A stretch of DNA of 15,110 nucleotides from Chloroflexota bacterium. Its GTDB lineage: Bacteria; Chloroflexota; Anaerolineae; Anaerolineales; DRMV01. The first letter of the stretch is position 1, and every line of letters starts with the position of its first letter. The position numbers and the translations under genes are program-made. Below are positions 1 through 6,739 of this stretch, piece after piece. The notes beneath the pieces were generated by a model, which saw only the letters and a list, made by a program, of their open reading frames with translations, had not been told where the DNA came from and searched no databases. The stretch is taken from the NCBI GenBank assembly GCA_013153335.1, contig JAADEP010000198.1, forward strand, positions 1 through 15,110. The letters run 5' to 3'.

Positions 1-340
1 GTTGCTCCAGTGCCTGCTGGAGCACATCTATTGCTTCCCATACCCCCTTTTCAAGCCCAGGATTGACATCGTTGTAGACAGCGTCATCGATCACATAAAC
101 TACTTCTGGGGGAACAGGCGTGCAAGCAGGAAGTGGGGAAGGCGTGTCTGTTGGAATTGGAGTTGGAGGGCGAATCGGCGTCCGGGTGGCGGTGGGCGTG
201 GGGAGGGAGGTCAACCGGTTGTCAGGGGTAGGGCTGGCATTGATTGTAGCCGAAGCGCTGGGCGTCGGCCTGCGCCCGGTGCATGCGGTGAAGAGGGTTA
301 GGAAAAGGAATAGACCAAAAATCTTGATTCCGGAGTTCAT
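1..340 (-). CDS. Secreted lipoprotein with Thr/Pro-rich linker, C-terminus cut by window edge
   Basis: This is an open frame from an ATG at 340 running off the left edge, giving about 113 residues. It begins with a type II signal peptide: MNSGIK, a hydrophobic core (IFGLFLFLTLFTA), then Cys20 in an LFTAC lipobox (Phe at -3 is slightly unusual). A low-complexity Thr/Pro/Arg linker follows (about residues 21-75, with repeated TPT and PTP motifs). The start of a folded region follows, containing VVYVIDDAVYNDVNPGLEK and then WEAIDVLQQALEQ. Lipoproteins of this design tether an extracellular or substrate-binding domain to the membrane. The domain itself lies outside the window, so the function is unknown. 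An in-frame GTG six codons upstream (MLKKSA extension) is an alternative start and would add positive charge to the n-region. No strong ribosome binding site is visible for either start. The gene has its own extended -10 promoter about 90 bases upstream. Confidence 0.75.
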   Translation of the reverse strand, partial: MNSGIKIFGLFLFLTLFTACTGRRPTPSASATINASPTPDNRLTSLPTPTATRTPIRPPTPIPTDTPSPLPACTPVPPEVVYVIDDAVYNDVNPGLEKGVWEAIDVLQQALEQ

Positions 341-433
341 CGCGCTTTTCTTGAGCACTTTGTTTACCGTTTGGGAGGTCCAACGATAGCGTCAGCGGCG
401 CGGCGGGGCAGTCCAAGGATCTGACGTACAAAG

Positions 434-442
434 ATTATACCA
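434..442 (-). promoter_or_regulatory. Extended -10 promoter for the lipoprotein gene
   Basis: Read on the minus strand this is TGGTATAAT, a perfect extended -10 (TGN plus TATAAT). No TTGACA-like -35 is visible at the usual distance, which is common for extended -10 promoters. The predicted transcript start is near 427, leaving a leader of about 87 bases before the ATG at 340. Confidence 0.55.
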
Positions 443-659
443 CGTTTTGCGACCCCGGTTCGCGCGCGTCCGATGTGCCCAGTTGTCGGCTGGCCAGCGC
501 GACCCGGCAAGCCGCCAGTCTTCGAGGACAAAATCGGTGCACGTTGCCCCCCAACCGCAATTGGGTTAGCCCGACAAACCCCTTGCGCATCGCTTATCTC
601 CTCTTATCTTCCAACAGAGTGAAGGTGTCCGTAATTTTGAAGAACATCTCCCGTGCCCC
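443..659. other. Intergenic stretch with no recognisable gene
   Basis: Short overlapping open frames occur on both strands, but none has a convincing ribosome binding site or a recognisable product. No tRNA-like or rRNA-like pattern was seen. It separates the lipoprotein promoter from the degenerate repeat copy to its right. Confidence 0.5.
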
Positions 660-880
660 GGGCGTTGGCGGCAGAGGGGAATTTGTCGCGAGTGGGCAGG
701 CGGCAAATTTGTAGCGGGTGGGTTCTGCCGCCCGCGGGATGGCCCCGCCCCAACACGCGGATGTGCAGCATCCCTTTTCGCGGGCAGGTTCCGACGCTCG
801 CACGCCTGAGCTGGGCGTGTCATCGCAGGCGCCGCTGGAAGCCCGCGGCGAGTTGATATACTTCAGCTTATTAACGCGCG
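660..880 (-). repeat. Degenerate, reversed copy of the composite intergenic repeat
   Basis: On the minus strand this reads in the same order as the plus-strand arrays at 7041-8018 and 12366-12760. It has an AT-rich linker ending AGTATATCAACTCGCC, where intact units have TTTTATACCAACTAGCC. GCGGGCTTCCAGC follows, with the right arm shortened to GCGGC. A GGAACCTGCCCGC remnant comes next, then an H1-type module with arms GCGGGCGG and CCACCCGC followed by TACAAATTTGCCGCC. That last tail matches the TAGAAATTTGCCGCC tail at 7740-7754. It sits between the 3' end of yjbQ and the lipoprotein promoter. Confidence 0.6.
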
Positions 881-906
881 AACGGGCGGGCGATGGTAAA
901 TTCGGA

Positions 907-928
907 GCGGGCGGCTTCAGCCGTCCGC
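907..928 (-). terminator. Hairpin downstream of yjbQ, possible operon end
   Basis: Ten-base arms (GCGGACGGCT and AGCCGCCCGC on the minus strand, one A-C mismatch) close a two-base loop about 45 bases after the yjbQ stop. No T-run follows on the minus strand, so it is not a classical intrinsic terminator. It may instead stabilise the 3' end or be another repeat-family hairpin. Confidence 0.3.
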
Positions 929-971
929 GACGCGACCAACCCCGCGGGTGGGGGTATGTTAAGCCAAGAAG

Positions 972-1400
972 TCACGCTGTCCCGGTGCCGCACACGTGCA
1001 CAATGACCCGCCGCTGACGCGGGCGGATGTCGAAATCCACGAGCACGATTTGCTGCCATGTGCCCAGGGCCAAACGGCCCGCGATAATGGGCACGCTCAG
1101 CGACGGCCCCAACAACGACGCGCGTAAATGCGAGTGGCCGTTCCCATCCCCCCAGCGCAAGTTGTGGGCGTAGTCTCGGTCGGGTGGCGCGATCTCGTCC
1201 ATCAAACGCTGCAAGTCCGCCACCGTGCCCGGCTCGTACTCCATGGTCGTCAGCCCTGCGGTCGACCCCGGCACAAACAGGTGCGCGACGCCCTCGCGCA
1301 CGCCACTCCGCGCCACCACTTCTTCCACATGCGCGGTGATGTCTAGAACGTCTGTGTGCCCTTGGGTCGAAAAACGCAAGATTTCCGATACCACGCGCAC
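972..1400 (-). CDS. yjbQ: YjbQ/UPF0047 family protein (secondary thiamine-phosphate synthase-type)
   Basis: The product is 142 residues, full length for this small single-domain family. Family hallmarks are visible: VREGVAHLFVPGSTAGLTT (about 34-52), E54 in MEYEPG, H79-N80, GDGNGHSHLRA (84-94), LLGPSLSVPI, LGTWQQIVLVDFD (112-124) and the terminal RRVIVHVCG strand. E. coli YjbQ was reported to have weak thiamine-phosphate synthase activity. The physiological role of the family remains uncertain, and the protein is probably a cytosolic trimer. The start is GTG, preceded by AGGTGAG in the ribosome binding site position. It begins three bases after the stop of the upstream acyltransferase gene, so it is probably translationally coupled and last in its operon. 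Nothing nearby belongs to thiamine synthesis, so the context does not support a thiamine role here. Confidence 0.88.
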   Translation of the reverse strand: MRVVSEILRFSTQGHTDVLDITAHVEEVVARSGVREGVAHLFVPGSTAGLTTMEYEPGTVADLQRLMDEIAPPDRDYAHNLRWGDGNGHSHLRASLLGPSLSVPIIAGRLALGTWQQIVLVDFDIRPRQRRVIVHVCGTGTA

Positions 1401-1403
1401 GGC

Positions 1404-2174
1404 TCACCTCCCGCTCGCGACCTTGTCGCGATATACACCCTGGTACTCCGGAGGCAATAGGCGAGCGATGGCTAACATAATACGCTCCGTGCCTTCAGAT
1501 AACGCGCGGCGAAAGGCTGGCCCCCGATTCGGTAGGTCATTCAAACGTAATGGCGGGCCCACGGTGATGGTTACGCGCGGCCGTTTCAGCCGCCGCCAGG
1601 CCGGAAAGATCTGGTCGTTGCGTGTACCCGTCAAGCCAATGGGGATCACCGGAACTCGAGCTTTAAGGGCCAGATACGCCGCGCCTTCGGTGCCTTCTTC
1701 CAGCGCGCCCGTAACACTCTGGCGGCCTTCAGGCGCAAGCGCCACAATACGCCCTTCATCCAGCGCCTGTAGAGCCATGCGCAAGGCCTTCCGATCCGGC
1801 CGCCCCCGATGCACCCAAATGACGCCGTATAGATTCAACAACCGCCGAACCCAGGGATAATCGTTCAACTCCATCGCGGCCAGGACCTCAGGATACCAGG
1901 GCAAATGGGCGAACACCACCACCGCGTCCGCGTCGCCCAGGTGATTAACCGTCAACAAGGCCGGGCCACGCTCGGGCAGGTGTTCCAACCCGCGCGCCTC
2001 GCATCGCGCACCCAGGCGCACCAACGCGCGCGCTACCCCGTGCAACACCCGCCGAGCGAGACGACGGCGCCAGGTGAGCTTGGGCAAAAACACGCGCTCC
2101 GGATAGTAACCCTGGGTTACCGGCTTCGGTGGGATCTTTCCGTCCTCGGTCAACGGCATGGGCGGGCCGGTCAT
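1404..2174 (-). CDS. PlsC-like 1-acyl-glycerol-3-phosphate acyltransferase, copy 1 (divergent)
   Basis: The product is 256 residues in the LPLAT/PlsC family, which acylates lysophosphatidic acid or a related lyso-acceptor at the membrane face. The acceptor is not determinable from sequence. The catalytic HX4D motif is NHLGDAD (H78, D83). The acceptor-binding block reads APEGRQS (147-153), with Arg where the family usually has Thr (EGTRS). The VPVIPIGLTGTRN segment (174-186) matches the fourth conserved block. The N-terminal 35 residues are hydrophilic, and there is only a weak amphipathic segment near 36-55 rather than a clear transmembrane helix. The ATG at 2174 overlaps the stop of the preceding acyltransferase (ATGA) and has GGAGG about ten bases upstream. 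A longer frame up to 2489 exists but is out of keeping with this overlap. The adjacent duplicate and the altered motif suggest specialisation relative to copy 2. Confidence 0.88.
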   Translation of the reverse strand: MTGPPMPLTEDGKIPPKPVTQGYYPERVFLPKLTWRRRLARRVLHGVARALVRLGARCEARGLEHLPERGPALLTVNHLGDADAVVVFAHLPWYPEVLAAMELNDYPWVRRLLNLYGVIWVHRGRPDRKALRMALQALDEGRIVALAPEGRQSVTGALEEGTEGAAYLALKARVPVIPIGLTGTRNDQIFPAWRRLKRPRVTITVGPPLRLNDLPNRGPAFRRALSEGTERIMLAIARLLPPEYQGVYRDKVASGR

Positions 2175-2893
2175 GGCAACACATCCTCCAAATATGGTTT
2201 GAGTTCCGGAGGGGGTGGCGCGGCATAGGCCCCGCGGTATTCGGCCGGGAGCAACGCGGCCAAGCGGTACATCATTAAATCCGTATTTAGCCGACGTGCC
2301 CGTTTGCGCGGCCCTGGCCACGCGCGTAACGGGGGCAACGTAAACGCGGGCCCAACCCGCATGGTCAACGGCGGCCGACGCCCGCGCAAGGCCAACGCCA
2401 GGGCCTCGTCCGTGGTTCCGATGACCCCCGCGGGTACGATGGGCACGGGCGTGTCCAGCTGGTCGAGCACATAGGCCAGGCCTGTCCACGCCTGCCGCAT
2501 TCCTGGTCGATGGGAACGCGTCCCCTCGGGCGCGATGGCCAGGGGATAGCCCGAGCGCAACACATCTACCATGCGGTTGAGCTGGCTACGATTCGGCTGA
2601 CCGCGATAAATGGGGAGCGCGCCGTAAAGCCAGACTACCCAGTTCTGACCCCGCCGATGGAAGACTTCGATCGCGGCGACAGTCTCCAACGGCTCTGGCC
2701 AAAAACCGAGCACCAAGGGCGGGTCGAGGATAGAGACGTGGTTGTAAATGACTACGTAAGGTTTAGTTTTGGGCACGTGTTCCAGGCCCGTGATGGTGAT
2801 GCGGAAGGCCGCGCGCATCAACCAGCGGAAAGGCGGGCGCAAGGTAAACCGCGCCACGCGGCTGTACCAGGGAGGGCGATACCGCGCGGTCAT
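2171..2893 (-). CDS. plsC: PlsC-like 1-acyl-glycerol-3-phosphate acyltransferase, copy 2
   Basis: The product is 240 residues and carries the canonical LPLAT motifs. These are NHVSILD (HX4D, H52 and D57), an ALPIYRG block around 92-98 (second motif, GxxFIxR type), APEGTRS (121-127) and VPIVPAGVIGT (150-160). It probably transfers an acyl group to 1-acyl-glycerol-3-phosphate to make phosphatidic acid. The N-terminal FTLRPPFRWLMRAAFRI segment is a likely membrane-associated helix. The start overlaps the cmk stop codon (ATGA), and AGGAGG lies about ten bases upstream. Placement of plsC directly after cmk is a widespread arrangement in bacteria and supports the call. Of the two tandem copies this one has the standard EGTRS motif, so I give it the plsC symbol. 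Confidence 0.9.
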   Translation of the reverse strand: MTARYRPPWYSRVARFTLRPPFRWLMRAAFRITITGLEHVPKTKPYVVIYNHVSILDPPLVLGFWPEPLETVAAIEVFHRRGQNWVVWLYGALPIYRGQPNRSQLNRMVDVLRSGYPLAIAPEGTRSHRPGMRQAWTGLAYVLDQLDTPVPIVPAGVIGTTDEALALALRGRRPPLTMRVGPAFTLPPLRAWPGPRKRARRLNTDLMMYRLAALLPAEYRGAYAAPPPPELKPYLEDVLP

Positions 2894-3624
2894 GCTCGCT
2901 CGGCCTCCTGGGGCGCTGGGCCCGACTCAGGCGCGTGATGATGATTGTGCCGTTGGATCACGTCCCAAACGCGGGCAAAGACCTCGTCCGCTGTCAAGCC
3001 ATCGGTCACGATCACCACCGCGTCCGGCGCCGGACGCAAGGGCGCGGTCGCGCGCGACGCATCCATTTGGTCCCGCGCGCGGGTGCGGGCGAGGACTTCG
3101 TCGTATGTCACTGACGCGCCCCGTTGTTGCAGCTCCGCGTAACGTCGCCGCGCGCGCTCCTCCAGGGAGGCGTCGAGGTAAATCTTAAGGTCTGCGTCGG
3201 GCAACACGACTGTGCCAATATCCCGGCCGACCATCACCACACGGCCCTGGCGCCCAATGCGACGCTGTGTCTCGAGCAAAGCCCGCCGAACCCCTGGATG
3301 CGCGGCCACAACCGATACCCACGCGTCCACCTGTGGCGAACGGATGGCCCACGTCACATCCCGGCCCGCGACCCAAACATCGTTGCTCCGGCCGTCTTCC
3401 TGGCTCGGTGGACGTACTTCAATGGGCAACGACGCGGCCAAGGCGGCTATAGCTGCCTCATCATCAAGGGCAAGGCCTTGTTGTAGCGCGGCCCACGTCA
3501 CCGCGCGGTAAAGCACACCTGTATCAAAGTACAGATAATCCAATGCTTTGGCCAAACGCCGGGCCAAGGTGCTCTTGCCCGACGCGGCCGGACCATCAAT
3601 CGCGATGATACGCGGCAGTCCCAT
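2890..3624 (-). CDS. cmk: Cytidylate kinase
   Basis: The product is 244 residues, slightly longer than the usual 220-230, and phosphorylates CMP and dCMP with ATP in the cytosol. The Walker A loop is GPAASGKS (11-18). FDTGVLYR (33-40) is the NMP-binding segment. VVMVGRDIGTVVLPDADLKI (129-148) is the conserved core. ARDQMDASRATAPL (183-196) is the lid and final conserved block, where cytidylate kinases have RDxxDxxRxxAPL. The last roughly 18 residues form a charged, His-rich tail (HNHHH) beyond the family core. AGGAGG lies five bases before the ATG. The gap to the upstream membrane protein gene is 30 bases, and the stop overlaps plsC copy 2 by four bases. CDP made here feeds dCTP and CDP-diacylglycerol synthesis, which fits the acyltransferases that follow. 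Confidence 0.95.
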   Translation of the reverse strand: MGLPRIIAIDGPAASGKSTLARRLAKALDYLYFDTGVLYRAVTWAALQQGLALDDEAAIAALAASLPIEVRPPSQEDGRSNDVWVAGRDVTWAIRSPQVDAWVSVVAAHPGVRRALLETQRRIGRQGRVVMVGRDIGTVVLPDADLKIYLDASLEERARRRYAELQQRGASVTYDEVLARTRARDQMDASRATAPLRPAPDAVVIVTDGLTADEVFARVWDVIQRHNHHHAPESGPAPQEAERA

Positions 3625-3654
3625 GAACCCCTCCTACCCCCGGATCGACTCGTG

Positions 3655-5319
3655 TTACCGCGTTGCCTCGGTAACGTCCGGCCGGGCATCCCAAAACAGG
3701 TCTTCACGTAAAAGCAGAATTACATCCAGGCCCTGGGTTGTGGTCTGGCCATAGGCGAACCAAGGCCAAAAATCACCTAGGGCCAGCTGAGATGGCGGAT
3801 GCTCGGTCAATGTAAAGCGCTGGCCACGGTAGGCGCGCGGCAGCTGCACCGGTTCCCAGGCCAAGACGGCCGGGGGGGCTTCATCCGGCTGCAGGGCCAC
3901 GCGTTCCCGCATTTCCGGGAACGCGCGCGCGTGCAACCAACGCAGGTTTGGATGTCGCGCCAAGATCGCGCCGGGGAGCGCGTCCCCGCGGCGGAAGCGC
4001 CACGCGCCCCACTGTGCCATGGTTTGCTCCAGGGCCTCCAGGTCCACCGAAGCGCCTGGGACCTGCCACCATTCGTCACCCCAGGCCGCGCGCCACGCGT
4101 GCCGCAAGCCCATCCCCACCAATACCAGAACCCAGGCCGCGCTAACCCACGTCCAAACCCAACGTGCGGCGTCTGAGCCGAGCCAGCTGGTAAGGTAAAT
4201 GAAAAGGAACACCCACAGTAGTAGGCTTACGCCGAGCAGCGCAACGCGCAACAGTGGTGACGCGCTCATCGCCGGAGTGAGCCATTGGGCGTAGAAAAGC
4301 AAGAAGCCCACTGCGAACCCCGCGACCGCGGGCCCGAGCCACCATCCGGCGTGCTCAGGTCGCACCCGGGGCGCCGCGGCGATCGCCCAGGGCCACAACG
4401 CCACGGTTACCCACGCGAGGTCTGCGCCTTGTCGATGGGGCGTGAGCAGCCACACGGCCAGGGCCCACATCCCCGCGACCAATAGCCCGCGCTCCATATC
4501 AGCACGAGAGGCACGCGACTCGAACGAGGTACGCGCGAGCAGAAGGGGCAGCAGGAGCACCAGTGCTAAGGCTATGGGCGCACCTACATAATGCCAGGTA
4601 CGCACATAGTGCACGACCCCCGAGGCCCAGGCAAAGAGGGCCTGCGGCGCCAAGCCCCATCCGGAGATGAGCAAAAGGAGCACCGCGGCGAGCACAAGCC
4701 CGGCCTCTCGATCCGCCCGCGCGGAAGGGCGACCGGCCGTCCACCAGCCAAACACGAGTGCGAGCGCGAAAGGCCAGCCCAAGGCTGCCCCCGGCCCCAT
4801 CCCTAAAGCGGCGAGGCCGAGCACCAGGGCCAATGTGCGCCACCCATGCCACGCCAAACCATAGGCGAACAGGAGTAAAGTGATAGCGAGCGCTGGGCCC
4901 CAAGCCACGCGCGACGCGGCCACCAAAGCCGGGTCCAGGGCCCAGGCCAAAGCCAGCCAACGCGCACGCGTGCGGCCCAGCCATGATTGCGCGCCGCGCG
5001 CGAGCAAAGGTAGCATGGCACCACCAAGCCATGGCAACGCTCGTGCCCACAACCGTTGTGGACCCGTCAAAAAGAAAAGCCCGCTCAGCAGGCCTGTGAG
5101 CCATCCACCAGGGCCAATATCAACCGGAACTCCGCGCGCGAGCTGGGCAGCTCGATAGGCGATATCTGCCTCACGAGGGCCTAGTGGCGCGTCGGTTAGC
5201 TGCACCCCGCGCGCCAACAAGGCCAGGAGCACTACCCCTGGCCAAAAGATGAGATCCCGTTGCCATACAGCCTTCCATCGCTCCATACGGCTGTGATTAT
5301 ACCAGTGCTGCTGGCTCAC
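3655..5319 (-). CDS. Multi-spanning GT-C (GT39/PMT-like) membrane glycosyltransferase-like protein
   Basis: The product is 554 residues from the GTG at 5319, or 543 from an ATG at 5286. About 12-13 hydrophobic segments fill residues ~22-450, followed by a soluble C-terminal region of roughly 100 residues. After the first membrane segment comes DAPLGPREADIAYRAAQLA, resembling the first-loop acidic motif of GT39-type proteins (usually D/E around this site). The SRVAWGPALAITLLLFAYGL segment also resembles that superfamily. Such enzymes use polyprenyl-phosphate sugars on the outer face of the membrane, but donor and acceptor are unknown and no close family was recognised. The GTG start overlaps the MFS stop by four bases (GTGA) and has AGGAG eight bases upstream, matching the coupling seen elsewhere in this operon. 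The ATG at 5286 lies nine bases after a TGGTATAAT box and could be a second, nearly leaderless start. Confidence 0.78.
   Translation of the reverse strand: MSQQHWYNHSRMERWKAVWQRDLIFWPGVVLLALLARGVQLTDAPLGPREADIAYRAAQLARGVPVDIGPGGWLTGLLSGLFFLTGPQRLWARALPWLGGAMLPLLARGAQSWLGRTRARWLALAWALDPALVAASRVAWGPALAITLLLFAYGLAWHGWRTLALVLGLAALGMGPGAALGWPFALALVFGWWTAGRPSARADREAGLVLAAVLLLLISGWGLAPQALFAWASGVVHYVRTWHYVGAPIALALVLLLPLLLARTSFESRASRADMERGLLVAGMWALAVWLLTPHRQGADLAWVTVALWPWAIAAAPRVRPEHAGWWLGPAVAGFAVGFLLFYAQWLTPAMSASPLLRVALLGVSLLLWVFLFIYLTSWLGSDAARWVWTWVSAAWVLVLVGMGLRHAWRAAWGDEWWQVPGASVDLEALEQTMAQWGAWRFRRGDALPGAILARHPNLRWLHARAFPEMRERVALQPDEAPPAVLAWEPVQLPRAYRGQRFTLTEHPPSQLALGDFWPWFAYGQTTTQGLDVILLLREDLFWDARPDVTEATR
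5296..5304 (-). promoter_or_regulatory. Possible internal extended -10 promoter at the start of the GT-C gene
   Basis: The minus strand reads TGGTATAAT, identical to the box at 434-442. Transcription would begin about 2-4 bases before the ATG at 5286, giving an essentially leaderless message. No recognisable -35 is present. If the GTG at 5319 is the true start, these bases also encode Trp-Tyr-Asn. Confidence 0.35.
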
Positions 5320-6533
5320 GCGGCGCGCTCCTGGGGCTGATGCGCGCCCCGCGCATACAAAAGCGCGGCCGTAGTGGCCAGCCCGATGGTTGCCATCCAG
5401 ACGGCACGCGCGTGCCAATGGTCCTTAAGCCAACCGCCCAACGGCGCGGCCAACATGGTGCTGAGGGCCCAGGCGAAAGCCAGCGCGGCCATGTACCGCC
5501 CGCGCGCGTCCGCCGGTGCGAGGCTCGCGACCCAATTTTGCGTGCTCGGGGCCAAAAGCATCTCGCCCACGGTCATGAGCACCATCGCGGTCCAGAAGGT
5601 CCAAAAGGACGTGGCGAACCACGCGGCCACCCCCGCGGACGCGACAAACAGCGCGCCCACAGCCAGGATCGTACGTGGCGGCCAACGCGTTTGCAGCGTG
5701 CTGGTCACGCCATATTGCAGCGTGGCCACCATAAGCGCGTTGGTGGTCACGAGCCAGCGATACATGTCTTCAGCCAAGCCGTATTCATCGCGCATAATAA
5801 TGCTGAGGTAAATCCAAATCAAGCTCTGGGCCATGAGTACGAGCAACGTCGGAGCCAGGAAGCGCAACAGCCGCCCATCCCGGACAACGTCGAGTAAAGA
5901 CAGGGACGCGGCTCTATCTCCTTGCGAGGTTTGGGGCATCGCAGGACGGGTTTCGGGCAGAGCGAACACGACCAACCCCGCGAACAGGAGCAAGGCGGTC
6001 CCCGCGGCATAAAAGGCCCAGGCAGGTCGCGTGACCAGAAGCCAGCCGCCCACCATGGGGCCCAGGGCAATACCTGCATTGTTGGCCGCGCGCAGGGCTG
6101 CATACGCGCGCTCGCGCGCAGGACCCTGAGTCATATCTGCGATTATGGCGTTGAGCGCAATGGGGATCGCGGGACCAAAGAGGCCCATGAGCCCCAACGT
6201 GGCCGCGAAGTGCAACCATGTGTGTGCGAAGGCCAGCGCTACGTACGCGGCCGCGACGCCGATCAGACCAAGGATCAAGGTTGTCTTACGGCCCAGGCGA
6301 TCGACCAACGGCCCCGCGAGCACGGTACCGACCACGCCGATCACCGCCTGCCACGCGAGCAACAGGCCGACCGACGTCAGGTCCGTCGCCAAACGAGCGC
6401 TTATGTAAAGGGGCAGGAAAGGCCATACCATGCTGCCACCCGCGGCCGTGAGCCCATTGCCTGCCACCAACAACCCTAACGGCCGCGGGAAGGCCTGATA
6501 CATACGGCGGATGCGACCGAGGTTATGCAACAC
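5316..6533 (-). CDS. Major facilitator superfamily transporter
   Basis: The product is 405 residues with about 12 hydrophobic segments, the normal size for a drug or sugar type MFS permease in the inner membrane. The diagnostic motif A loop between helices 2 and 3 is GPLVDRLGRKTT (74-85). A motif C-like stretch NAGIALGPMVGGWL (152-165) suggests the drug:H+ antiporter branch. The central cytoplasmic loop is about residues 192-220. The substrate cannot be assigned. The start is GTG at 6533 with GGAGGAGG just upstream. A TTG one codon later and an ATG at residue 11 are alternatives. It is the first gene of the six-gene operon, has a TATAAT promoter and hairpin upstream, and overlaps the next gene by four bases if the GTG at 5319 is used. 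Confidence 0.85.
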   Translation of the reverse strand: MLHNLGRIRRMYQAFPRPLGLLVAGNGLTAAGGSMVWPFLPLYISARLATDLTSVGLLLAWQAVIGVVGTVLAGPLVDRLGRKTTLILGLIGVAAAYVALAFAHTWLHFAATLGLMGLFGPAIPIALNAIIADMTQGPARERAYAALRAANNAGIALGPMVGGWLLVTRPAWAFYAAGTALLLFAGLVVFALPETRPAMPQTSQGDRAASLSLLDVVRDGRLLRFLAPTLLVLMAQSLIWIYLSIIMRDEYGLAEDMYRWLVTTNALMVATLQYGVTSTLQTRWPPRTILAVGALFVASAGVAAWFATSFWTFWTAMVLMTVGEMLLAPSTQNWVASLAPADARGRYMAALAFAWALSTMLAAPLGGWLKDHWHARAVWMATIGLATTAALLYARGAHQPQERAA

Positions 6534-6581
6534 GAACCTCCTCCGATGAAGGGAGAACCACGGATGAACGCGGGAATATTT

Positions 6582-6604
6582 ATGGGGCCGCCAAAGGGCC
6601 CCAT
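6582..6604. promoter_or_regulatory. Perfect inverted repeat in the MFS operon leader
   Basis: Eight-base arms ATGGGGCC and GGCCCCAT surround a seven-base spacer. It lies a few bases downstream of the predicted transcript start and about 50 bases before the MFS start codon. It could be an operator for a dimeric repressor or an RNA hairpin in the leader. No T-run follows it on the minus strand, so an attenuator is unlikely. Confidence 0.5.
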
Positions 6605-6616
6605 GGCAATGCTCGA

Positions 6617-6622
6617 ATTATA
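6617..6622 (-). promoter_or_regulatory. -10 box of the MFS-yjbQ operon promoter
   Basis: Perfect TATAAT on the minus strand, preceded by CGG rather than TGN. No good -35 is recognisable 16-18 bases upstream. The predicted start near 6610 leaves a leader of about 75 bases carrying the inverted repeat at 6582-6604. Confidence 0.55.
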
Positions 6623-6739
6623 CCGGTCGGCTACAAATGCCTTGTTCAGCGGAGGGAACGGGCGGGCTCGGGATGCCCATCATCCGCCGTTTCTTCCCAG
6701 GGATCGAGGCCGGGCGCGGCCGCTGCCCCTTGCGGCTTT

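Noticed and set aside
120..389. Plus-strand frames across the first 400 bases
   Set aside because: They are antisense to the lipoprotein, whose signal peptide, lipobox and promoter are clear on the minus strand, and they have no recognisable product.
341..971. tRNA or other structured RNA genes in the gaps
   Set aside because: I looked for T-arm patterns, the RNase P and tmRNA cores and the SRP RNA core in all intergenic stretches and saw none. A covariance-model search would be decisive.
871..1407. A 178-residue minus-strand frame over yjbQ
   Set aside because: Its translation is Arg/Gly/Ala-rich and resembles no family, while the yjbQ frame matches its family along its full length.
1404..2489. 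Longer start for acyltransferase copy 1
   Set aside because: The extra N-terminal 105 residues are antisense-like filler overlapping plsC copy 2. The ATG at 2174 has a ribosome binding site and a 4-base overlap.
3655..5418. Longer start at 5418 for the GT-C membrane protein
   Set aside because: It would overlap the MFS coding region by about 100 bases. The GTG at 5319 with AGGAG and a 4-base overlap explains the junction better.
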